Positions 35,770-46,812 of a stretch of 64,000 nucleotides of DNA are shown piece by piece (within the stretch, counting starts at the first letter, position 1; the number at the start of each line of letters is the position of its first letter). The position numbers and the translations under genes were made by a program. The notes under the pieces are model-generated. The model was not told where the DNA came from, made no database searches, and saw only the letters and a program-made list of their open reading frames with translations. Source of the DNA: Warburgia ugandensis (Eukaryota > Streptophyta > Magnoliopsida > Canellales > Canellaceae); assembly GCA_035236585.1 (NCBI GenBank), contig CP141136.1, forward strand, positions 50,981,136-51,045,135, written 5' to 3'.

Positions 35770-37057
35770 GTTTTGCCCCTCTAATTAATTTCATTTAGAT
35801 AGAAAAAATAAAATAATTTGCCATTTTTGCTCAGATCTCTGATTTTAGTGTTTTTAGTGGCATTGGACTCCATTTTTTTAGCACATCTCAAATATTGAGG
35901 TTTTAACTTGAGATTCCATCCCTAAATTTCTCAAATTCTCAGTTTTCCAAAATTCATAAAATTAATTATTCTAGAATTTAAAAATAGCAAATGTTACATT
36001 GTTAAACTACCTTAGATCCTTGACTTTAAAGATCACTAATCTCTTGAAGCAATAGCCAAGAGATAGGGCCCTTTTGATGAAGTTACTCCATGAAATCCTT
36101 AAGATTCTCACCTTACCATTGTTCTTATTCTTATATTCTCCATTTATTTTTCTTGCTTTCATTTTGGATTCACATGATTTGTAGCCTAGATTAGGATACA
36201 TTGGTGAAGAGTGAAGATGTTTAGTTGGTTGATTATTTATTTTTGTATGATGCGCACACCCCTTGGAGGTGTGCACCTCACTTCTAAATTCGTTATTCAA
36301 TCAATTTACTTTGTTGTTTCAATGCAAAGAGTGCAAAGTTCATGACTATGATACTTGCTTTAAATTTAATGTTTCATGGCTGCTTAAATTAATTCTTCAT
36401 GTTCATGCATCATTTATCTTTTAGTTTTACATTTAGGAAGCACATTATTGTTCTATGTGCATGCCCATGGGTCATAAGCATGGTCTTAAAGACTGGTTCC
36501 TTTGATGGTTGTTTGATTTTATTATAATTTAGTGCTTTAGTTAAGTTTGTTTCATACATTCAATGATAAATTAGTTTATACTTTAGTTCATGAGACCTTT
36601 CCATGCTTCAAACATGCATTCTTTCCATCATTATTTTCATGCATAAATCTCATACTTCCATGGACACCATTTTTTATTATTTTTTTCATATTTTAGTTGA
36701 TTTATTTAGTTTATGCTAGGGTTAGTTTTTCATGTTTTAGGTATAGTTGCATGCTAAGATAGTTTTCAATTATTTCTAATTTAAAAAAAAATTGATTTAG
36801 GAAATTTTTATTTTTAGAAAGTGTGTTCTAGAAAAGTTGTTAATTTTACATGTTTTGAGTTTAGTATAATTTCCATGCTCATATGTTAATTTCCATTCTT
36901 AGTTTGGGAAAAATATCTACAATTTGGCTAGGTTAGATAATTTAAAAAGGGGTCCACTAATCACATATCTGTTTGATTTCTTGTGGGATCGATCTCCTCG
37001 TGTGAGAATACTATAACTGATTTGTGTGCTTGCATGTTTAATTTTAAAATCACACCA

Positions 37058-37083
37058 AGTTTTTTGCATTGTTGTCCAGGAGT
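37058..37083 (+). promoter_or_regulatory. Primer-binding site of element C
   Basis: Five bases after the LTR end (37052) lies AGTTTTTTGCATTGTTGTCC then AGGAG. It is a decayed form of the Athila/Tat TTTTTGGCGCCGTTGCCGGGGA site, with C-to-T changes at the CpG positions. Confidence 0.6.
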
Positions 37084-38275
37084 AGCAACATTTTGTGCAG
37101 TGGACCATACTTTAGATAGGTTTTCTCTAGTCTAGGTTTAGGGTGCATTAGTTTAGGGTTTTGCATTTATTTGCTATTTTTCCACATATTGACCAACTTC
37201 AATTTTTGTGGGAGGGAAATCGGCAAAGGAGTGATGACGATCATGTGAGCCACCACATCAATATTGATTAGGTTTTCAATACTTTCCTAGGTTTTGAATT
37301 TGAGTGAAATTGTAGTGAGACCCATCATAATTGTAATTACAATTTTATTTAATTTTTAAATGGGTTGTAATAATACAGGGCAAGTGTGGGATATAGTGGA
37401 CCACACTTGATCATCATTAGACTTCTCATTGTGAGTAGTCCTCACCCAAATTTTAATTTTTAGGATAAAGTGCATTTAGTGTAATTTTGGATTTGTAAAG
37501 CAAGTATAATTCATATAGATTAGGGTCATCCATTTATAACTGTTGCATAATATTTAGGATTGTTGCACTGCTTAACAAAAGTTAGCTTGAGCTCAACTAT
37601 AACCAAAGCATAGGCTGCTTGGTTATAGTGTTCCATCTATTATGGTGCCTGGACCTTTCTTAAGTAGCATATAGGTAGGAATTGGTTTGCTTTTTGTTCT
37701 GCATTGCATGTTTACAGCTTTATAGTGAAATGGAACTTAATGCTAGTAAGGGCCCCACAGGAACCCTTATAGGAGAAGGATTAGATTTCATCACCAGCTC
37801 CTTGGCCTACCTAGGAATCAACCAACATTGTTGTATGTGGTGATCCCAACCCTCAAACATTAATTTAAAATCAAGTAGGGATAGGCTTCATGTGTCAAGC
37901 TCAGAGGACCTTTATTAAAAGGACGCAATCTATTGTCATGCTAGTGGTTTCTGAGCACGTGGTTATAGTAGGTGTCTTAAAATTCAAGTGATTTTTCCAC
38001 AAAATCTATTGATGTTAGCTAAGGTCCAAATGAATCTTGACAAGTGGATTGTATTAACTACTCTTTAGTAGAACCTAACTAGTAGACAATAGTCAAATCT
38101 AGATAAAAGGTGGAGTTGTATATATCTAAGTCTAAAAAGCTACCACTTATGCAGTAAGAAAAGATAATCCATGCACTACTTAATTAATGATTACTAGGAT
38201 TTGATTGTGCATCACTTAGACTTGAGTTAGGATATATTTTTGACTTTAAATCAGGATAGTTATGTAGGGCAATGA
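37084..38275 (+). other. Element C 5' leader
   Basis: Noncoding, colinear in opposite orientation with 17451-18920 of element B. It ends at the F1 solo LTR at 38276, after which gag sequence continues. No coding signal. Confidence 0.6.
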
Positions 38276-38650
38276 TGTAATGCCCGAGCAATTTACACTA
38301 TTTTTAACGAAAATTGGACAATCTATAGGAAATAAATTGACTTAAATGTTTCACTTTATTTAAAATACTAAATGAAGGAATTTGTAAGGAAACTTAGTAC
38401 TATTAGATTCTACTCAAAAAATGGAATCCAATGCCTCAAAAATCACCCAAAATGGAGTTTGTATGAAGAAGTTACAGCCGTTTAAAGATAGGGGTATTTC
38501 TGGAATTTAAACAGAAAAACGAAAAAATGAAAAACGCAGGGGGCCGTTTTGATAACGGCACCCCCTATCATCTTCAACCTCTAGACCCCTCCAGAAACCC
38601 CATTTCTAGAGGATTCTGCCACCTCCAAGGGCGGCACCGCCATAGCAGGG

Positions 38651-38660
38651 CTATAAAAAG
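38651..38660 (+). promoter_or_regulatory. TATA box of F1 LTR
   Basis: CTATAAAAAG preceded by GGCGGCACCGCCATAGCAGGG and followed by a C-rich stretch. Conserved with the minus-strand copy at 23396-23408 and with F2 at 46805 and 53764. Confidence 0.65.
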
Positions 38661-39698
38661 CCCCATCTCCCCTCTCCAAAAACACGATTTTTTTAGTCGT
38701 TTTGAGACTAGGGTTTCCGACAAAATCAGAAACCCATCTCAAACCCATCCTCTGCATTTTTCAGCAATGGCCAAGCCCAAGTCTGGTCGGCCATCCCTTT
38801 ACCCATCTCCCCACCTCCCCTCTTGTTCCTCTGGCATCCTAGGAAGTGGAGTTTTCCCCCTTCTTCGAGCTTTCCGGCGAGTAGGCACACGATTGGGAAA
38901 GAGGGCATCCCCAGGCTGCCTAGGTAAGATGTTCCTCCTACTTTCTCTTTGTTTTGCTTTCCCCAGGCCATATCCATGCTAGATCTAGTCTCTTTCTAGC
39001 CGATCTTCCTAGCAGGAAAACAACCAGCAGTTTTCCAGTTGGGTTTCCTGGCCGAAAAACATTCCAAGCCGGCTTGGGCCAGTCTTGCACGAACCAGGCC
39101 TCCCAAGGATGCCATACTCCACATGTGCCTGGGACTGGGTCCCTGGGGTGGGTTCTGAGCATACAACAAAGTGGACACTGTCCCAGGTGCGGCCTTCGGG
39201 TGCGAGCGTGACTTAGGGCATGGGTCCTGGCTCGACCAGGGTGCACGGGGTGCCCTGGTTGTTGAGATGTGCCATGCTACAAGGTGCGTTCGTGTGATGA
39301 TGCACGTCATAGAGCGTCACTTAAGCATGCATGTGCACATGCAAAACGCGGTCCCTGGCACGGCCTTTGGGCGCGCACGCACGTAAGGTGGTCGCGGTTC
39401 AACCAGGATACACGGGTGTCCTGGGAACTGGGACACGCAGACCTAATAAGACTATAAAGTTAGGATTAGAGGATAAATTGTAGAGTTTAACTATTAGAAA
39501 GTAGATTCATACCATAGGATCTAGCCTAACAAATGAATTAGGCAAGGACCATGGACCCAATGGGCAGATCTAGCAGTCTAATGCCTAAATAGATTGAAAT
39601 TAATAAGGACTCCTTGTATCCATTCATGCCCAGGAGTTTATAAATGAGACCCAGGGACGGGTTGAGTGATGAAGGACGCGACTCTAGGAGACTTTGAG

Positions 39699-40652
39699 GT
39701 AGGTGCTCTATCACTACTAGACTTTTAGAAAGAGCCATGATTGTTGAAACTGCATGTTTTAAAGTATAAGTTATATGATTTGTTTAGCATGACTTATTTT
39801 ATGACTTGATTAGCTTATAAACGAATTCAGCATGCATATGACAAATACATTATGCATAGACATGTTTTGCAAACAACTGCATATATCGCATGATTTGTGA
39901 GCATTGAGTTTTTGAAAAATTGCATGTCCTTGAGGGTTACCAAAAGACGCTGGAGTGCCCAAAAGACGTTGGGTGGGCAATTGTGAGGGCTAGGCAGTTG
40001 TGAGGGACCCAAAGAGGACAGGTTTTGAAAAAGAGGTTTTTCGCTTGTTTGATCTTATATGATTTGGGCTAGTAAGCTCGTGGGCGCTATGCCGAGGGGT
40101 CTGGGTTGGCCACCCAACCTCTACCACTATTAGGTGGAATGGATACCATGCCCAAAAAGGGCATGTCCCTACGTTGACTGCATATGGTACAGGGGGCTAC
40201 CACTGGTGTCACGGCACTGGGTCGATGTGTCATATGTCCTATGGAGGCTATGACGCTGTGTCCTCAGGTACCCGGGGACCACACGGCGGTGAGGTCGTGG
40301 GCATAGTTTGGGCCCTATGGTTTCGTGTATTTACTTGCATTGCATATGGCATGACATGAGGTTGGTCGACCATACCATACCAGATATCCATGAGTTGGAT
40401 TCAATTGAGCATCTGATGCATATCATTATGTTTATGATATATGATACTTTTGACTTGGATTATGATATTTCTTTAAGTCGTCAGTATTTCAGTTTGATAG
40501 TGGTTTTTAATATCGATATTGAACATGATTGTTCGAACATGAACATGTTTTTAAGAGCACATGATTTTAAACATAGCATGCATTACAAAACTAGTAGTGA
40601 TAGACTCCTACTGAGTATAGTATATACTCATCCTATCCTTAACATTTTTCAG
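39699..40652 (+). other. Putative leader intron in the F1 LTR
   Basis: Donor TTGAG|GTAGGTGCTCTA at 39694-39710, branch-like TATACTCATCC at 40623, pyrimidine-rich run and acceptor ACATTTTTCAG ending at 40652. Length 954. A second, upstream donor CTAG|GTAAGATG lies at 38920-38931. The same layout is seen in F1 minus, F2 (both LTRs) and F5. Confidence 0.38.
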
Positions 40653-41029
40653 GATAGTTCCACTTACAAATAGAAGACGTCTCAAGAGATATTAATGCTA
40701 CGAGCAAGTGCATGAACAAAGGAGACAACAATACTTGTGAGTAAACTCTCTACCCTTTGGACATGTATTTGTATTTATTTACAGTTAGGCTGTGTGTTGT
40801 GACTGGATAGACCTAGGGAAAAAGCATTTATGATTTCTGAAGATTTTCAAAAACTACTTTGATTGTTGTGAAAGCAAATGACACTCTAGGTTTTCAAAAT
40901 GAGTTTAAAACAAAAAGTTTTTCGCTGCATTGCATGGTTTTTATAAAATGGTTTTCAAATAGGGATGCATCCTGCCTTAGGAATTAGATCTTGCATTTAA
41001 AAATGCATGAGAAAACCTGAGTCATCACA

Positions 41030-42260
41030 ATTCATCTCAAAATTTAGAGTTAGCACCTTTCAACTTAGAGATTCTACACAGCTTTAGACAAGGGAACAGA
41101 AAGAAAGTTCATATCCTCTTGGCTAAACCACCATTAGAAATTGAGCAGAAAGCTATTAGAGATTTTTATGAGCCACTTCAGCTAAACACCCCATCTTATA
41201 GAATTCTAACCCCAAAACATGGTGAACGCCGAGAAGACCCATACCTACCTATCAAGGAGTTCCTTGATATTTACGTCGCATTTAGGATTTGAAATTTTTT
41301 GAATGATGTTATTAAGCTTAGGTTATTCCAATTCTCACTCAAGGATAAAGTCCAGTCATGGCTCAACACCTTGGGGGTACGTTCCATTAATACATGGGAT
41401 TAATTGTTTAGGAATTTTTTGAATGAGTTCTTCCCAGTTCACAAAACAAATTCCTTTTGTTTCTAAATTATCAATTTCTAGCAAAGGGGTGATGATCCAT
41501 ATAATGAATGTTGGGAATGTTGGAATGAACGGCTATAAAAATGCCCTCATCATGGATTTGAGAAGTGGCATCAGGTCTAATACTTCTATGAGGCATTGAC
41601 ACTTCAGAATAGATAAATGGTAGATGTAGTGAGTGGAGGGGCCCTCTTGTTAAAAGAGGAAAGTGAGGCCTAAGAGTTCTTTCAGACATTAGTAGATAAT
41701 TCTCAGCAATGGGATTACTCTAATAGAATAGAGAGAAATAACTAGCCTCTAAAGAAAGGGTGTTTGTATGAGATAGGAGTGCATATAGATCTATCCCATA
41801 ACTTGATTATGTACTTCAAAGAATGGATAATAGGATGTGAGAGCAAATAAGGCTGAAACTATGTTTTAGTCCTTCATGGCTATCACATCTATTAAACCTC
41901 TACAAGAGGCTTGTGCTCTCTGTTCTAGTCTAGCCCATGTCACCACATCTTGTCTACAAAATAGAGTACTCTGGCAATCTTGTTGAACAAGCCAATTGAA
42001 CAAGCAAATGCATTAAATGCATATTGTAATCCTAACAACAACCCATAATCTGAGACCTATAACCCTGGATGGGCTAGGCATGCAAACTTTTCTAGGTGAA
42101 AGAATAACTACCAAGGGATCAAAGAATAAATACCAGGGGGGACCATCTGTGGACACCCCACCCAATACTTTTCTAGAGCTATAGTTCCTCAACAACCAGC
42201 TTGCTTCCAACAACCTCAACATCCAAAGACAACATCTTTACTCCTTCCAATTCATTGATT
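41030..42260 (+). pseudogene. Element C gag
   Basis: Translation across stops gives ..KPPLEIEQKAIRDFYEPL, then LRLFQFSLKDKVQSWLNTL, NTWD-L-RNFLNEFFPVHKT, VDVVSGGALLLKEESEA and QQWDYSNRIERNN. It is the same protein as element B's gag at 16836-17412. At least six in-frame stops and a frameshift near 41460. A decayed zinc-knuckle area lies at 41900-41990. The first exon-like part of gag is separated from the leader by the F1 solo LTR. Confidence 0.85.
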
Positions 42261-43480
42261 TAATCTACTAGAAATTGAAGAATAAGATTGGTTGCCCTTT
42301 TGACAATGATGTATAGATATATTCTATATATTTTTTGAATTTTATTTCATTTTAATAAGAAAATTTGTTTTTTCCTCCCTTAAAGGAAGATCTTTCTTTA
42401 AGAAACAGTTAAAATGAGGAGTTAATCCAAAAAATACTTTGATTTCCTTGTTCATGTGTTTGTTTATATGTGTGTGTGTGTGTGTGTACAAAGAATGAAT
42501 GAATCAATACTGACTATCAGAAAAAATTGATTTCATTGTGTATTTATGTATTGTTAATATAAAATATATATATTTGAAGTGAAAAATATATTATTTTTTA
42601 AACTCATTTGCAACAAAAGACTTTAAAAGTCAGTACTCTATTTTAAGTGTTATTTCATTAACTTTCACTTTGCTATGTTACTATCTTCGTCTATATCACT
42701 AAATATATTATGATTTTCATTGGGGCAATCCTCAACCAAATCCTAACTATGAATTGGAAATACATTCTCATATTCTATATATAATCTTGCTTGCAATAAT
42801 CATGTCCTACTTGATATGTGTATACACAAATTCAAGATTAGTGAAAAGTAGCAAGCAATGGCATATCAAAATCCTTCGATTGGATGGCGATGGGACAAGG
42901 AAAAGATTTAGTACATGACTGGAAAGCAAAATGATGACACAAAAAGGGGAACCAAATGAAAAATGTCAATTCTCAAGCCATAGACAAACTAGAGATGTTG
43001 ATTTTCCAATTGTAGCTACTTTGCAAGATAGAGGAAAGGGTCAGTTCCCTAGTTATCCCATCCTTAAGCCTAAGGGCTAATTTGAGATAAGGTTAAGTTG
43101 TCAAAACCTTAACCCTCATGAGCATGCCAAATCCATAACCACCCTTAGGAGGGGCTGTTAAGTAGATAACCAAGTTAGTAGGGTACAGGAACTTTAGAGG
43201 AAAAGGAGGCAACTAAAAAATAGGTGAAAGTGAATAGACAAAAATCTCCTATCGAATGTACAGTGAGGCACCCTATGTGCCCAAAGCCCCATTTCCTATT
43301 TTATTGAATAGGGCTAGAAATGGCACAAACTTTAGTGAGTGAATGGATGTATTTAAACATGTCCAAATAAACAGTCCATTGCTCAATACAATAAAAGATG
43401 TCATTGCCTACGCCAAGTTCCTGAAAGAGCTCTGCACTAGTAAAAGAAAGCTAAATGTATAGAAAAAGACTTTCCTCACT
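42261..43480 (+). pseudogene. Element C gag C-terminal region and gag-protease linker
   Basis: Low-complexity, broken frame. Traces such as NSQAIDKLE around 42970-43010 and, near 43255-43420, ..VNIPLL..-like and AKFLKELCTSKRKLNV-like pieces resemble the conserved linker before the Athila protease. The TG run at 42469-42487 and much of 42400-42840 are noncoding filler. Confidence 0.5.
42469..42487. repeat. TG dinucleotide microsatellite
   Basis: About nine TG units within the decayed gag linker. Confidence 0.9.
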
Positions 43481-43790
43481 GATCAGGTGAGCTCCTTGAT
43501 ACAACACAAGACCACTCCTACAATTTCTTGCATCATTGGAGACCATGTCATAGATATGACACTACTTGGCCTAGAAGCAATTGTTAACTTGTTGCCATGC
43601 TCTATCGGTGATCAAGTAAGACCTAGTGAAATGAAACCAACCACTACCATGTTACAATAAGAAGATAGATAAGTAAAAATACCCCAAGGTTTGGTTGAAA
43701 ATGTGTTGATATAGGTGGACCATTTTCATTATCTGATTGATTTTATTGTAATGGACCTATATCTAATCCCAATAGTTAAATTCTGCTTAT
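43481..43790 (+). pseudogene. Element C aspartic protease
   Basis: Translation reads ..TPTISCIIGDHVIDMTLLGLE, then AIVNLLPCS and a strand like VENVLI-VDHFHYLIDFIVMDL. This is the Athila protease in which the active-site D-L-G-A has become G-L-E-A, so the catalytic aspartate is gone. Stops also interrupt the C-terminal half. Confidence 0.7.
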
Positions 43791-44530
43791 ACTTGGTGTC
43801 ATATATCCTATTTCTGATAGCACTTGGGTCAGCCCTATTCAAGTTGTACCCAAGAAATCTAGGATCACGGTAGTAAAAAATGAGGAGAATGAGTTGGTAC
43901 CCACCTACATGACAAGTGGAGGAGAGTCTGCATGGATTGTTGAAAATTGAATGCAGTAATGACGAATGACAACTTTCCTCTTCTTTTTATCAACCAAATG
44001 CTAGAGAGGTTGGCCAAACATAGTTATTATTGTTTTCTAGATTGGTATTCCAGTTAACACTAGATTCCAATAGCACTCGAGGAGTAGGAGAAGACCAACA
44101 TCATCTGTCCCTTTGGAATTGCTTATCGACATATGCCTTTTAAGCTTTGCAATGCTCCTCTTACATTTTAAATGTGTATGTTGAGCATCTTTTTCAATAT
44201 AGTAGAAAGGTTTATAGAGGTGTTCATGGATGGATTTTTTATATTAGGATCCTCTTTTGATGAATGCGTACACTATTTGAAGCTAGTTCTTGTAAGGTGT
44301 CAAGAGAAGAATTATTTATTGAACTAGGAAAAGTGCCATTTTTTGATACAAAGTGGGAAATCCACTCCCTTTTAGGGCATTCTAGCTTCTACTAAAGATT
44401 CATCAAGGACTTCAGCAAAATTACCAAACCTGTGTATAACTAACATACAATGGAGGCCACTTTCAACTTTGATGAAAATTGTAAGAAAGCATTTGAATAG
44501 CTAATGGTCGAGTTGACCTCTACAACCATT
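43791..44530 (+). pseudogene. Element C reverse transcriptase
   Basis: Recognisable blocks: SALFKLYPRN/PIQVVPKKS at 43830-43870, VVKNEENELVPTYMTSGG at 43870-43920, FLSTKCxRGWPN (frame-shifted LERLAG box) near 44000, and the active-site box EVFMDGFF at 44217-44240. The usual F-M-D-D is changed to F-M-D-G. Then come LGSSFDECVHYLKLVLVRCQ at about 44250 and EKCHFL near 44330. Several stops. It cannot be active. Confidence 0.85.
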
Positions 44531-44920
44531 ATTCAACCACTTGCTCGGAGCTCACCATTGGAGATAATGTGTAAAGCATGGGATTATGCTATTGGAGCTG
44601 TTTCAGGGTAGTGCATTGACAAACTTTCCCATGTGAAATACTTTGCTAGTAAAACACTAAATGATGCACAACTCAACTATTCATCAAGAGAGAAAAGAAT
44701 TATTAGCTATAGTGTTTGCGCTGGATAAGTTTACATCTTACTTGTTAGGGTCTAAAGTTCTAGTATTCTCATATCACACAGCTTTAAAGTACTTCCTTTC
44801 TAAAATGGATGCGAAACCTAGGTTGATCCATTGGATACTACTACTACAAGAATTTGACTTAGAAATTTGGGACAAGAAAAGTTCTAAGAATGTTGTTGCA
44901 CACCATTTATCCTAATTGGT
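44531..44920 (+). pseudogene. Element C RNase H
   Basis: The frame from 44661 to 44915 is open for 84 codons: ERKELLAIVFALDKFTSYLL, then SKVLVFSYHTALKYFLSK, IHWILLLQEFDLEIWDKK and NVVAHHLS. It matches the gypsy RNase H, but the D of the usual TDH is changed to S-Y-H and the D of VADHLS to H. The part before 44661 (SAWDYAIGAV-like) is in another frame. Confidence 0.85.
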
Positions 44921-46110
44921 GGTGGAGCATATTAAAGATAATGACCCTATAACTGAATCCTTTTTGGACAAATAGTTAATGCACATTTCCTAGTTATCTT
45001 AGTACAATGATATAGTAACTTATCTTCTTACATGACAAATGCTCAATGATTGGCCAAAACAATATAAGAAGAGATTTTTAAATAAGGTTAAATACTCTAC
45101 ATGGGACTATCTATACTTATTCAACTACTATCTCGATTAGGCGATAAGGAGATGTGTACCAAATAGTGAGAAAAGTAAGATCATCTCTTTTTATCATGAT
45201 CATGCATGTGGCAGCCATTTTAGTTGAAGAAAGACCATTGTAAAAATTTTTGTAGTGCGGTCTTGACTTGCCAACCATTTTGAAAGATTCACATGCTTAC
45301 TGCACAACACCTATGAAGTATTAAAGATTAGGAAGTCTAGGGAGGAGACACATGATGCCCTTAAACACAATCCTAGTTGTAGAGCCATTTGATGTTTGGA
45401 GTATAGATTTCATGGGACCCTTCCCTAATTCTTTTTGAAATTTCTACATCTTAATGGGAGTGGACTATGTGTCCAAGTGCATGGAGGCTGTACCCTATAA
45501 AACTAATGACCACAAGGTTGTGGTAAGATTTTTAAAGGAAAATATTTTTACAAGGTTTGGTACTCCACATGCTATAATCAATGATTGGGCAAACACTTTT
45601 GTACTAAAGTATTTGAGAGTTTATTGAAAAAGTATGGTGTCAACCATAGGATAGAGACCCCATACCACCCTCAAATCAGTGGCTAAATAGAAGTTTCAAA
45701 TGGTGAAATTAAGCATATATTAGGAAAGATAGTCAATCCAAATAGGAAAGACTAGTCTATGAGACTAAACGACACTTTCTAGGCCTATCCTACAACCTAT
45801 AAAACACTAATAGGCATGTAACTACATTGCTTGTATATGGAAAGGCCTGCTACTTACCAATAGAGCTACAACATAAGGCATATTGGGCAATCAAAATGCT
45901 CAATTTCAAATTAGATGCTGCTAGGAACCACCAAAAACTCTAACTTAATGAGTTGGAGGAATTGAAAAAGGATGCATATGATTTTGCACAAATATAGAAA
46001 GATCGGATGAAGGTTAATCATGATTGCCAAATATTAAGGAAATCATACACACATGGGGAAAAGGTCTTACTGTACAAATGATGATTGCATATCTTTCTAG
46101 GAAAACACAT
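44921..46110 (+). pseudogene. Element C integrase
   Basis: A decayed zinc-binding region lies at 45190-45310. The catalytic core is at 45390-45790: [14 protein letters not shown], then GVDYVSKCMEAVPYKTNDHK, VVRFLKENIFTRFGTPHAII-ND and, after a frameshift, KYGVNHRIETPYHPQISG and IEVSNGEIKHILGKI. The D-D-E residues can be picked out, but stops and the shift separate them. The C-terminal part (45850-46110) contains ELQHKAYWAIKMLNF-like sequence. It is the same clade as element A's integrase tail. Confidence 0.88.
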
Positions 46111-46369
46111 ACCTTGATGGATTAGACTATATACGTATGCACAGTATACCCTCATGGGCCATTGAGATTGAGAAGGATGGTGAAATCCAAAAAGTCAACG
46201 ACAGAGGTTAAAAACTTTCTTAGAACTACCAAACTTAGAGAATGAAGAGACAATGTTAGAGGGACCCAAATATCGTGACCCACATTAGAATCTTCCTAGA
46301 AATCTTGATGCTCATTGCCCTTGCACTCATCACTATGCTGGCTGAAGATGTAAAATTTAGCACTCATTA
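46111..46369 (+). other. Element C sequence downstream of integrase
   Basis: Ends at the insertion point of the F2 element. The interrupted sequence reads '..agcactcatta' before 46370 and 'ccctaggaggcaaccc..' after 56578, together the '..ctcattgggaggcaaccc' type motif common after pol in this group. Confidence 0.55.
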
Positions 46370-46804
46370 TGTAATGACTCAAAATTTTCAACATTATTAT
46401 ATCACTTTTACAATCATGACGTTTGGTTTGTTTATTTTGGAAATTAATATATGCTTAAATCACCTTAATAGGTGGTTAGATATTTTATTTTAATTAAAAT
46501 ATAAAATAAAGGAATTTATAAGAAAAGTTAGTGGCATTAGAATCTACACTCAAAATGGAATCTAACACCTCAAAGAACACTAAAAACGGAGCTCATATGA
46601 CAAAGTTATGGATGTTTAAAGATCAAGGGTAGTTTTGTAATTTAAACTTTAAAAATGAAAAAGACCTGAAAACGCAAGGGGTCGTTTTGATAACGAGACC
46701 CCCCTACGTCGTCTTCCTCAGGCAGGTGGTGCACAGCACCGCCATGCTTGTACGGAGTTGTAAGGAACAATGGCACCGCCATTGGGCAGCACAGCCTCTG
46801 CAGG

Positions 46805-46812
46805 CTATAAAG
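46805..46812 (+). promoter_or_regulatory. TATA box of F2 5' LTR
   Basis: CTATAAAG, matching CTATAAAG at 53764-53771 in the 3' LTR and following a GGTGGTGCACAGCACCGCC stretch present in both. Confidence 0.6.

Larger units (their letters stand above)
32691..35998 (-). mobile_element. F4 solo LTR with target-site duplication (3.3 kb)
   Basis: In its own orientation it runs TGTAACATTTGC to CGAGGTGTCACA, flanked by a perfect TTGTT duplication (32686-32690 and 35999-36003). The uninterrupted counterpart is at 59625-59640 (ACCTTGTTGAACTACC). The interior holds two tandem duplications and a GC-rich segment at 34670-34995 dense in GTGCA/TGCAC words. A donor-like CAAG|GTAGGA lies at 35396-35387 (minus). 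Overlapping open frames at 34585-35079 exist in five of six frames, which points to composition and not coding. Confidence 0.9.
28802..37052 (+). repeat. Element C 5' LTR (2.4 kb plus two nested solo LTRs)
   Basis: Outside the nested pieces the LTR is 28802-29780, 32283-32690 and 36004-37052, starting TGATAAGTGCC and ending TTTTAAAATCA. It aligns with 58164-60029 (3' LTR of C): both have the TGCCTAATTTTG start, a 'gcaaagtccaccacctttgcatg' block (29147/58567), 'ggaagagacccttct' (29417/58838) and 'ctaccttagatccttga' (36008/59631). The short hairpin TGCACACCCCTTGGAGGTGTGCA at 36252-36275 is conserved at 59884-59908. Confidence 0.8.
38276..41029 (+). mobile_element. F1 solo LTR (2.75 kb)
   Basis: Runs TGTAATGCCC to GTCATCACA and is colinear with 21002-23775 (minus). 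TATA box CTATAAAAAG at 38651. GC-rich segment at 39090-39440, conserved U5 block at 40064-40320, and putative intron sites. The flanks AATGA and ATTCA are only three-fifths alike, so the duplication has decayed. Gag of element C resumes at 41030 without a primer site, so it is a solo LTR. Open frames at 38527-39457 on both strands are in the LTR leader and lack any family match. Confidence 0.88.

Noticed and set aside
38527..39457. Several 60-150 codon frames on both strands, one of 151 codons
   Set aside because: They lie in the F1 LTR leader; the best one starts before the TATA box, and the sister LTR does not keep the frames.
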